Assembly (NCBI GenBank): GCA_964486845.1
Contig: CAZAQY010000012.1
Span: 1 to 64,000, forward strand
Direction: 5' to 3'
Length of the DNA: 64,000 bases
Source: Anammoximicrobium sp964486845
Lineage (GTDB): Bacteria > Planctomycetota > Planctomycetia > Pirellulales > Pirellulaceae
The position numbers were made by a program, and so were the translations under genes. The notes below the pieces were generated by a model. That model saw only the letters and a list, made by a program, of their open reading frames with translations, was not told the DNA's origin and searched no databases. Below are positions 16,173 through 23,447 of the stretch, in pieces (positions within the stretch are counted from its first letter, which is position 1; every line of letters starts with the position of its first letter).

Positions 16173-16790
16173 TCAGGGCCCCGTGGTCCGCTCGCGAATC
16201 TCTTGCAGGATGCGCTGCTCCAGCGACACGTCGCGTCCCAGAGGAATCCATCCCAGCGTGTACGTGTCGGCCCCCGGCTCCTTCTCGTTCCGGTCCAACG
16301 TCGTTTCGTGGCGTACCCGCGCGCGGCCGACGGTCGCGTGCTGAGGACTCGCCAAATCCTCCAACTCCTTGTACACCGCCACGTCGACCAGGTAGCCCCC
16401 CGAGGTCGGTGTTACTCGCACCGTGGCCCGCCGGCGAATGGACTGCAGCGTGGACTGGGCCCTCTCAAACCCGTGGGTCGAGTCCTTCCTCCACGGCTCC
16501 AGCACGGTGGCCCCGCCCACGGGAAACGTCTCGATTCGGCCCTCCAGCAGCACATCGCCAACTTGACGCACGCGTTCTTCACGCTGAATCGTGAAGTAGT
16601 TGTCGATCGTGTCGCTGACCTGGTCCCACACCACGTCGCGATCCGCGACGCTGACCAACATCGGGTTTTGCAGGGCCGGCATCGGAAGTGCCCCCTGCCC
16701 AACCAACGGACTGTGGGGATGCCAGCCGCAGCCGCCAACGCAGCTCGCCAGAAGCGAGAAGATCAGCCCAGAGCGTGCCCAAGCTAGCAT
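16173..16790 (-). CDS. predicted lipoprotein, function unknown
   Basis: The 205-residue protein begins MLAWARSGLIFSLLASCVGGC; Cys16 or Cys20 could be the lipidated residue. The mature part includes DQVSDTIDNYFTIQREERVR and a strand-rich half with RRATVRVTPTSGGYLVDVAVYKELEDL. This pattern fits planctomycete lipoproteins with a repeated beta-sheet that lack an assigned role. Its 3' end faces the histidine kinase gene with only eight bases between the stops. The ATG at 16790 was chosen so that the signal peptide is at the N-terminus; the upstream site is weak (CGGA). Confidence 0.7.
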   Translation of the reverse strand: MLAWARSGLIFSLLASCVGGCGWHPHSPLVGQGALPMPALQNPMLVSVADRDVVWDQVSDTIDNYFTIQREERVRQVGDVLLEGRIETFPVGGATVLEPWRKDSTHGFERAQSTLQSIRRRATVRVTPTSGGYLVDVAVYKELEDLASPQHATVGRARVRHETTLDRNEKEPGADTYTLGWIPLGRDVSLEQRILQEIRERTTGP

Positions 16791-16974
16791 CGGAAATCCG
16801 CAAGGGAAAACCTGAAAACCGTCACCGCACCCGCCGAAGTCGCCGTAGTGTCTCCAGAACGCCACACTGCCGCAAGATCAGTCCGGCGGAACGTGGCGCT
16901 GGGGGTGAAAGATGAGGGTGGGAGATTAGAGTCCCAGTCCGTATCATGCGCGCGGCGTGCGCGCATCTTTTCCG

Positions 16975-17207
16975 TCAAATGGCGGTGGCCAAACCATGAT
17001 AGTGCGGCTGGACCAACGCGCCGAGCACCTGTTGGCCGAGTGCCGTCACGCGCCAGCGGCGGGGGTGGGGGATCTTGGCCAACAGACCACCATTTGCTGC
17101 TACGGCGGGGCCGGGTCGTTGACGATCGACAGGGCTTCCAGATACCGTTCGTTAGCGGCCCGCGCCACCCGTTGATAGCTCGGCAGGTTCGCGACGCCTT
17201 TGTTCAT
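16975..17207 (-). pseudogene. internally deleted gene remnant, unknown family
   Basis: From the ATG at 17207 the frame reads MNKGVANLPSYQRVARAANE and continues to NDPAPP, then meets TAG. In another frame the strand continues with LLAKIPHPRRWRVTALGQ and ends at 16975. In planctomycetes I recall a protein of about 180-200 residues in which an NKGV...RYQ...ARAANERYL start and a winged-helix-like AKIP..RRWRVT end are parts of one chain. Here the middle is missing and the frame shifts at the join. The junction contains GTAGCAGCAAATGG, which resembles the repeat at 9413-9440. Non-functional. Confidence 0.6.
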
Positions 17208-17386
17208 CGGGCAAAGACGTACGCGTTCCGGCAGTCGTCCTCAATCGTCGGCTCCGGCCGCGGGACTTCCAACACGTCGCACAACTCGGCCAAAAACAGC
17301 TGATAATTGGCCCGCTCCGCGCCGCCCGATTTGGACCACCGCGTGATCAATGCCTGAACCGCTAGCTCGTCCATGCCGGCAGCCAA
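17204..17386 (-). pseudogene. N-terminal fragment of a DNA methyltransferase
   Basis: The 60-residue frame (ITRWSKSGGAERANYQLFLA, then ELCDVLEVPRPEPT and NAYVFAR) matches the start of large class I SAM-dependent DNA methyltransferases of the MmeI/type IIL or BREX/DISARM kind, which run to roughly 900-1200 residues. Here the frame stops immediately after VFAR with a TGA that overlaps the ATG of the next remnant (ATGA). The SAM-binding and target-recognition domains are absent. It is probably a relic of a lost restriction or defence gene. Confidence 0.65.
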
Positions 17387-17747
17387 GGGTTGGAGGAAAC
17401 AGGGTGGGAAAAACGTGATTGGGGGCAGTATAGCAAGTCCGAACGCTGCCAGTCAGAGGAGTACGGCCCGACACCGCAGGTGTGGACGCAGGCCGCCTTG
17501 GGACCGCAAGTACTTCGACGTTCCGCAGCTCCAAGCCACCGGCTAAGCCAGCCATCTTGCCCGCCGCGGCCTGCGGGCCGACCCGTCGCCCGTCGCACCG
17601 TGGGACTGGCGGGGCCAGCATCGAAACGCAGGGGATAAGGCGACGGCCAGCACGACGGCGGAAGGCAGTCGCTAGCGTCCACCCGTCGGGTCCGCCAGTT
17701 GCACCCACCCCGTGCCGGAGTTGCGCTAATCGTCCGGGGGCGGACGT
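17387..17747. other. intergenic stretch without a recognisable gene
   Basis: These 361 bases separate the methyltransferase fragment from the pentapeptide-repeat gene. The open frames present are short and have no family resemblance. It may be further decayed sequence from the lost methyltransferase locus. Confidence 0.5.
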
Positions 17748-18167
17748 ATGGCGAATCCTGAACATATTAAGATCGTGGCGGACGCAATACGGAAATGGCG
17801 GGAGAAGAATCCCGGCGAGAGTTTTGACCTGAGCGGAGGTAATCTGTCCGGAGCGAGACTCGACGGGGCGGATGTCCGAAAGGCGAACATGCGCGAAGCA
17901 GCCCTTTACGGGGCGGACCTGCACAGGGCGAACCTGTGCGAAGCGGATCTCACGGGGGCAGACCTGAGTGATGTCAATCTCACCGGTGCCACACTGCGCA
18001 ACGTCCGTTTGCTGGGCGCCAATCTCTTCGGTGCAAACCTCAGCGATGTAGACTTGCGGGGGGGCGAATCTCGGAAAGGCGAAAGTCTGCAAAGCGATTT
18101 TTCGGAACCTCGGCCGCTCGTTATCGGAGCCAAGTCCCTCGCAACAACCTCCGGGCATTCGCCCTAA
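17748..18167 (+). CDS. pentapeptide-repeat protein with a 3' frameshift
   Basis: The protein has a helical N-terminus (residues 1-25) followed by about fifteen A(N/D)L-type pentapeptides (GADLHRANLCEADLTGADLS and so on), which form a right-handed square beta-helix. The repeat stops abruptly after VDLRG at a run of seven G (18058-18064). Removing one G restores GANLGKAKVCKAIFRNLG and moves the stop to 18171. The last 35 residues as read are therefore probably wrong-frame sequence. This could be a sequencing or assembly error, a real mutation, or slippage. Function unknown; the family includes gyrase-protecting and scaffold proteins. Confidence 0.75.
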   Translation: MANPEHIKIVADAIRKWREKNPGESFDLSGGNLSGARLDGADVRKANMREAALYGADLHRANLCEADLTGADLSDVNLTGATLRNVRLLGANLFGANLSDVDLRGGESRKGESLQSDFSEPRPLVIGAKSLATTSGHSP

Positions 18168-18570
18168 TTGATCCCGCCCTCCGATCCTCCCCACAATACA
18201 GATACCGCTTCGTCGCCCGGCCACCGGCCTCTATCCACACGCCGCGGGCGACACGCGAATCGGCAACGTGCCGGCAGGCCGTCATCCACGGTGAGAACGG
18301 CACGGGGTCAGGGGACGGAAACCAGTGACGATCCCCCTCAGCAGCCGCTGACCTGAAACAACAATTCCAGGGAAACCAGAACCGCAAGTCAGCGTCTAGC
18401 CCGCCGATTCCGATAGCCGGTCATCTGGCCCTCGGTACGCGCGATCGGAGTCGGGGTCAGGAGTCAGGGGTCAGGGGTCAGTTGTCGGTCGTCAGAATCC
18501 CGGTTCTCGCGCCCCGCAACTCGCGTCCTCGCATCCCGTTCCCGCGATTCCTGACACGGAACTCTGGCTA
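18168..18570. other. intergenic stretch with GGGGTCAGG tandem tract
   Basis: I see no gene in these 403 bases. A tandem of GGGGTCAGG-like units at 18453-18481 matches the tract at 5983-6011. The rest has only short, featureless frames. Confidence 0.6.
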
Positions 18571-19653
18571 TCACCGCTGGATCCGTGCCGAGCCGCCTTG
18601 GGCGAAGGCTTGGACCTGCTCCAGCGTGGCCATCGTGGTGTCGCCGGGGAAGGTGGTCAGCAGCGCGCCGTGGGCCCAACCCAGCTTGACGGCTTCGTCC
18701 GGCGCCTTGCCGGTCAGCAGGCCATAGAACAGGCCGGCCGCAAAGCCGTCGCCGCCGCCGACGCGGTCGTAGACGTCCAGTTCACAGGTCGGTGCCACGT
18801 GGGTCTTGCCGTTGATCCAAGCCACGGCGCTCCAGCTGTGCCGGTTGGTGGAATGCACTTCGCGCAACGTCGTTGCCACGACTTTGACCTGCGGGTGCTG
18901 GGCCACGACGCGGTCGATCATGCCGAAGAACGTGCTGGGGTCCAGCTTCGACTTGGCCGCCACCTCGGGGCCGGGCACGCCCAGTCCTTTCTGCAGGTCC
19001 TCTTCGTTGCCGACAAGGACATCGACGAATTCCACGATCCGGCGGATCGTCGCCTGAGCGGTATCCAGGCCGCCGGAGATCTTCCACAGCTTCTCGCGGA
19101 AGTTCAGGTCGAACGAGACGATGGCCCCGGCCGCTTTGGCCGCCCGCATGCCCTCGATGATCACCTCCGGCGTGGTCTCGGACAGGGCCGCGAAGATGCC
19201 GCCGCTGTGGAACCAGCGTGCGCCGCCTGCAAACACCTCCGACCAGTTGAAATCGCCCGGCTTGAGCAACGCGGCCGCTTCGTTCGAGCGGTTGTAGAAC
19301 ACGACGGGCGCCCGCACGCCGTGCCCGCGATCACTCAACACGCACGCCATGTTCGGGCCATTCACGCCGTTGTGGGCGAAGTGCTTGTAGAACGGCTTGA
19401 CGCCCATCGCCCGGACCCGCTCCGCGATCAGGTCGCCGATCGGGTAATCGGCCATCGCCGTGGCGATGCCGGTCCGCAGGCGGAAGCAGTCGGACAGGTT
19501 CGCCGCCACGTTGAATTCGCCGCCGCTGACGTGAATCACGCACTGAGTGGCCTTGCGAAACGGGATGATCCCCGGATCGAGGCGATGGACCAAGGCTCCG
19601 AGAGATACAAAATCCAACTCACCACCCTGGCGGACGTTCAGACCGGCGTTCAT
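18571..19653 (-). CDS. kdgK: PfkB-family sugar kinase, probable 2-keto-3-deoxygluconate kinase
   Basis: The 360-residue protein is a ribokinase-fold enzyme. The N-terminal substrate region (VSGGEFNVAANLSDCF), the lid, and the PfkB signature with the catalytic Asp (DRVGGGDGFAAGLFYGLL) are all present. The overall style, including NREKLW-like NFREKLW and the GVNGPNMACVLSDRG region, fits KDG kinases that phosphorylate 2-keto-3-deoxygluconate from uronate breakdown. AAGGGGAG precedes the ATG by four bases. The remnant of an FAH-family gene and a CE15 glucuronoyl esterase lie just upstream on the same strand, consistent with uronic-acid metabolism. Other ketose specificity is possible. Confidence 0.85.
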   Translation of the reverse strand: MNAGLNVRQGGELDFVSLGALVHRLDPGIIPFRKATQCVIHVSGGEFNVAANLSDCFRLRTGIATAMADYPIGDLIAERVRAMGVKPFYKHFAHNGVNGPNMACVLSDRGHGVRAPVVFYNRSNEAAALLKPGDFNWSEVFAGGARWFHSGGIFAALSETTPEVIIEGMRAAKAAGAIVSFDLNFREKLWKISGGLDTAQATIRRIVEFVDVLVGNEEDLQKGLGVPGPEVAAKSKLDPSTFFGMIDRVVAQHPQVKVVATTLREVHSTNRHSWSAVAWINGKTHVAPTCELDVYDRVGGGDGFAAGLFYGLLTGKAPDEAVKLGWAHGALLTTFPGDTTMATLEQVQAFAQGGSARIQR

Positions 19654-19795
19654 GCGACTCCCCTTCGTTCTTCAAGTTTCCAAATATCAGCAAGACCACA
19701 GAATACCACATCGGCGGCGAGTGTGGCAACGAGGTATGCCGGCCGAGTCACAGCGGACGGCACACGGCGGGGCGGTGAGTGCTTGCGATCGCCCC

Positions 19796-20041
19796 GTAGC
19801 ATGGCTCTCCGAGCCGTGCAGATGTGGCGAACGGCCGGGCGCAAGCCCGCCGGTGGTAGCGATGCAGAGCCGTTCCACCAGCGGGCTTAGGATCGGCGAA
19901 TCAATAACTGTCCAGTTCTTGTTGGCGATCATCACGCGGAGCGTGATGGCTACTTTGAAATCGCGACAGTTATTGATTCGCCGAACCTTACGCCCGCTGT
20001 TCGCCCGGCGGAATGACGCACGGCTCGGAGAACCATGCTAC
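19796..20041. repeat. nested palindromic element, family A copy 2
   Basis: Outer arms at 19796-19819 and 20018-20041 are 24-base inverted copies with one mismatch and match the arms at 6026-6104. Inside them, arms at 19894-19912 and 19965-19983 are perfect 19-base inverted copies (CGGCGAATCAATAACTGTC). Inside those, ATCACGC and GCGTGAT surround GGA near 19930-19946. The structure looks like one inverted-repeat element inserted into another. The right end overlaps the stop codon of the FAH remnant. Confidence 0.85.
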
Positions 20042-20379
20042 AAGTTGTACGGGGCCGCCATCGGCGTGACGAGCGTGCCGATCGAGCGGATGGTGGCTTC
20101 GATGCGATCGCCGGGTTTCAGGTACGTGCCGGTCGCATCGCCCACGCCGCCGGGGGTGCCGGTCGAAATGATGTCGCCCGGTTCCAGGGTCACGAAGCTG
20201 GACAGGAATTCGATCACGGCGGCCACGGGAAAGATCTGATACGCGGTGTTCGAATCTTGCCGGACCGTGCCGTTGGCGGTCAGTTTCATGTCCAACGCCT
20301 GCGGATCAGCAATCGCATCGGCCGGCACGACGCAGGGCCCCATCGGGCAGAAGCCGTCGTGCCACTTGCGCCCCAGCAA
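20038..20379 (-). pseudogene. C-terminal fragment of a fumarylacetoacetate-hydrolase-family gene
   Basis: The open frame encodes only the last 113 residues of an FAH-family enzyme: GFCPMGP, NGTVRQDSNTAYQIF and the signature GTPGGVGDATGTYLKPGD. Family members have 280 residues or more, so the N-terminal part, including the acidic metal ligands, is missing. In place of the 5' part there is a low-complexity tract and then the CE15 gene. The first usable codon is a TTG in the middle of the fold. The TAG stop is formed by the end of the nested repeat. In this context the parent enzyme may have been a sugar-acid dehydratase or aldolase. Confidence 0.75.
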
Positions 20380-20400
20380 CCGGCCGCGATCCTCGGATCG

Positions 20401-20468
20401 CCGGTTCCCGTGTCTCTGCCCTTTCGACTCTTCGACTCTTTCGCTCTTCGACCACTTTCACTTTTTCA
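20401..20468. repeat. low-complexity TTTCGACTCTTCGAC tract
   Basis: A pyrimidine-rich tract of imperfect TTTCGACTC and TTTCACTTT units separates the FAH remnant from the CE15 gene and runs into the last codons of that gene (KVEK, stop at 20466). It may mark the breakpoint that removed the 5' part of the FAH gene. Confidence 0.6.
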
Positions 20469-21779
20469 CTTTTCGACTTTCTGCTTCAGGTGTTTGTCCG
20501 CGAACTTCAAGTACTGTTCCCAATCGTAGTCGGTCACATCGTGTTTGCCGGTCCGGATGTGGTAGCCGATGATGTCGCTGACCGGTTGGTCCACGGCCGG
20601 CATGTCATCGGCCGGCAAGCCGCCGGCGCCCAGCAACCGGTACACGGGCTCAGCGTGCTTGGCCGACAGGAACTCGCCGCGGGGATCGGCCCAGCGATCC
20701 TCCTCCGCGCTGGCCACGTACACGGGCCGCGGAGCCATGAGCGCGATCAATTCGTGTTGGTCGATGGGCAACTGCGCTTCGTTGTCGTTGTACTGGTTGA
20801 AGTTGTCACAGAACCAGTGCGGGAACGAAGTATTGATCCGCCGCACGGTTTCGCCGTACGCGCGGCGGCTGAGCGCCGCGCCGCCGCAACCGGAGTTGTT
20901 CGAGATGACCAGCGCGAACCGCTCGTCCTCGGCGCCGGCCCAGAGGGCGGTTTTGCCGAGCCGCGAGTGGCCCATCACGGCCACGCGTTTGGCGTCGATG
21001 TCGGCGTCGGTCTCGAAGTAGTCCAGCGCCCGGCTCAAGCCCCAGGCCCAGGCGGCGATCGAGCCCCATTGGTCCGGTTCGGGTTTCGTCTGGCCGGAGC
21101 GATAGAACAGAGGATGGACGCCGTTTTGGAAGCCGTCGTCGAAATCCGGATCGATATCGCCGTAGTAGATCGTGGCCAGAGCGTAGCCGCGGGACAGGAT
21201 CTTTTCGACCGCCCAACGGCTGGACGCGGCGCCACGGTTGGCTTCCGTCGCGCGATTGTCGACCACGCCTTTGGACGGGTTGGGACGCATCCAGCTTTTC
21301 GAGAGCCGGATCCCGGGATCCTTGTGGATCGCGTGATTGCCTTGAAAGTTCAATCCTAGGAAGGCGGGCACGGGTTTCGTTGCCGCGTTGGGCAGGTAGA
21401 TCAGGATGTCCATGCTGGGCCCGTCCTTCTTGCCCGTGAAGTTGACCGACACCTGCTTGCGAGTGGCCGTGCCGCCCAATGCCTGCTGGTCGCAATCGAA
21501 TACCTCCCAGGTCAGGCTCTCGGGCCGGCCGGGGCTGCGTCCGAACATTTGCGTCCGGAACAATTCCAGAATCTCGGGCCGGCGCTTGGTCCGCCAAGTC
21601 TCGGCGCCGGTGACCTTGTCGCCGTTGGCCATGACCAGCGGATCGGGCAGCGTGTACTGGGGAACCTTGGCTTCATCGTAATTCGCTTCCGCCGCCTGGG
21701 CCGCGGGGCGCGTGCCGCCCAGGACGCAGGCCAGAGCCAAAAGGACGACAGCACGGGGCAATCGGTGAAGGATGCTCAT
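20466..21779 (-). CDS. secreted CE15 glucuronoyl esterase-like protein
   Basis: The 437-residue protein has a Sec signal peptide (to about residue 30) and an alpha/beta-hydrolase core of the carbohydrate esterase 15 type. The nucleophile motif is GHSRLGKTAL, the CE15 version of GxSxxGK. ISNNSGCGGAALSRR follows as expected, and the late His lies near RTGKHDVTDYDWEQYL. CE15 enzymes cleave the ester between glucuronic acid in hemicellulose and lignin or other alcohols. Pirellulal genomes carry many relatives labelled acetylxylan esterase. The ATG at 21779 follows GCGAGG; the longer upstream frame lacks a signal. Confidence 0.85.
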   Translation of the reverse strand: MSILHRLPRAVVLLALACVLGGTRPAAQAAEANYDEAKVPQYTLPDPLVMANGDKVTGAETWRTKRRPEILELFRTQMFGRSPGRPESLTWEVFDCDQQALGGTATRKQVSVNFTGKKDGPSMDILIYLPNAATKPVPAFLGLNFQGNHAIHKDPGIRLSKSWMRPNPSKGVVDNRATEANRGAASSRWAVEKILSRGYALATIYYGDIDPDFDDGFQNGVHPLFYRSGQTKPEPDQWGSIAAWAWGLSRALDYFETDADIDAKRVAVMGHSRLGKTALWAGAEDERFALVISNNSGCGGAALSRRAYGETVRRINTSFPHWFCDNFNQYNDNEAQLPIDQHELIALMAPRPVYVASAEEDRWADPRGEFLSAKHAEPVYRLLGAGGLPADDMPAVDQPVSDIIGYHIRTGKHDVTDYDWEQYLKFADKHLKQKVEK

Positions 21780-21961
21780 GGGAACCTCGCTGGATGGATT
21801 GGGAATCAACGGTCTGGAAACTGTGACTGTAAACCATTTTTCGCGGCGTCTCAATCCGTGGTCGCGAGGTGGCCGAGTTGTTCGACGTCGCGGCCAGTAT
21901 CGCCCTCCGTTCGTCGCGCGGGAGCGGTCTGGGTGAACAATTCCGAAACCAGTCGAGTTGG

Positions 21962-23127
21962 CTATGGCCTCTTCACGGACCAGTGCAGCGTATTTTCGCC
22001 CGGCGCGAGGTTCGCCAGCGGCCCGACGACCGGTGCGGCACGCGGTTGTCCGGGCAGGTCGGTATCGACGCGGATGGGCCGGCCGGCGGCATCTTCGATC
22101 GTCTGCCCGACGGTCGGAAGAACGCCGGCCAAGTCGCCGTCCACCCACGGTCCTTTCACGCCCATCACGGCTTCGTTTACGTGCAGCCGGATGGAAACAC
22201 CCAGCGGGCTGTGCTCGCGCGCGAATCGGGCCGCCACGGGGTCCACGATGCTGTGTTCATCGCCGAAGGTGTTTTTCTTGGCGCCCCCCAGGAACACATT
22301 GTAATCCGAGACGTAGCCCGGAGCCGGCTTGACGCCCTGCAGTTCCCGGCGAACAAAGATGTTATGAAACCACTTGTCGTCGGACGGGATGCCGTGCTTG
22401 CGGGCGACCACTTTTCTCGTGTGCGGCTGGTAGTACTGCGACGAGCGCCCGGTGTCGGAGCCGATGTCGAATCGGCAGTCCACAAACAGATTGTGCGCAA
22501 ACACGCTGCCTTCGGAGTTGCTCCGCACCCCGTGTCCGGCGAGCACGTTGTTGTCGACCAGAATCGCTCCGTGATTCATCTCCAGGAAAACGTTGGCGGC
22601 TTGCGTGTCGTAGATGATGTTGCCCGAAATCCGCGTCCCCTGATTGCCCCAGTCCATCCGTCCAGGTAGACGTCGCCGCGGTGCAGCCACTGGCCGTACA
22701 GGAGCCAGCCGCCGGAGATGTTCAGTGCGTAGGGGTTGTAGTCACCGAAGAAGCGGTTCGGCAATTCGACCATCCAGACCCCGTCCCCCTCGTGGACCCA
22801 CGAAGTGATCTGCTCCGAGCCCTTGACGAGCACCTCTTCGCCCGCCGCGGCCCGGTACACGATGCGGCTGTTCTCGTCCCCGCCGCCGCGGGCCGGCTGG
22901 ACCCATTCGCGATACGTCCCGGCGTGAACCGTAACCGTATCCCCGGGCTGTGCGACGGCCGCCGCCTTGCTGATCGTCAAGAAGAGGCTTTCCAGGCTGC
23001 CCGGATTCTGATCGTTTCCCGTCTTCGCAACGTGCATCTCCCGTCCCGGCGCGCTGCGGGCCATCACGACCATCACGGCAACGGAAGTTGCGAGTACGAC
23101 GGTTTTGATTCAGGCGGCGTGGGTCAT
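21962..23127 (-). pseudogene. broken secreted beta-helix protein gene
   Basis: A good start is visible at 23127 (AAGGAAGCACGGTTATG), but codon 6 is TGA (23110-23112). After it the same frame gives a signal peptide (IKTVVLATSVAVMVVMARSA) and a DUF1565-like opening (HVAKTGNDQNPGS, QPGDTVTVHAGTYREWV). The frame is lost near 22670 after RGDVYLDG; the remainder (DWGNQGTRISGNIIYD, then repeated beta-helix rungs) continues in another frame to 21962. Homologues have several hundred more residues between these halves, so there is an internal deletion as well. Three separate lesions make a functional product unlikely. Confidence 0.8.
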
Positions 23128-23447
23128 AACCGTGCTTCCTTTCGAAAAAGCGGTGGAGCGGACCCCATCTCAGTATTGCGGACGCCCCGCCAAACCTCAA
23201 CGAAGCGACCCGGAGCATCTGTTGAGATGGCCTTGACCCGGTCCTGCAACGGGCGGATTGGGATGGCCATTCGGCGCATGGCACCATCTGCCGTCCGGCT
23301 ACAACATTCCAGGGGCGAGATTCTCGTCGCGGGGCGACTCGCGGCTCGCGCCTGCTCCAACGAAGCTGCCTGCGGCCGAGTCCGCGTGCGGCCAGGTCTT
23401 TCCTCGCGGCACGCGTTCCAAGCGGTGAGGTCAGTGGACAGAATTCC
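23128..23447. other. intergenic stretch, no recognisable gene
   Basis: These 320 bases between the broken beta-helix gene and the end of the large LamG gene hold only short, unsupported frames. I see no repeat or terminator. Confidence 0.5.

Noticed and set aside
17241..18224. 327-codon minus-strand open frame across the pentapeptide gene and methyltransferase fragment
   Set aside because: Its repeats (such as QVRPVQVRPVKG) are only the antisense of the pentapeptide repeat.
18121..18387. 88-codon minus-strand frame after the pentapeptide gene
   Set aside because: A stretch reads like protein (PFSPWMTACRHVADSR), but there is no start site, no family match that I recognise, and it overlaps the pentapeptide 3' end.
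19654..19795. Possible insertion-sequence end near the KDG kinase start
   Set aside because: Only the nested palindrome is supported; there is no transposase frame or target duplication that I can confirm.
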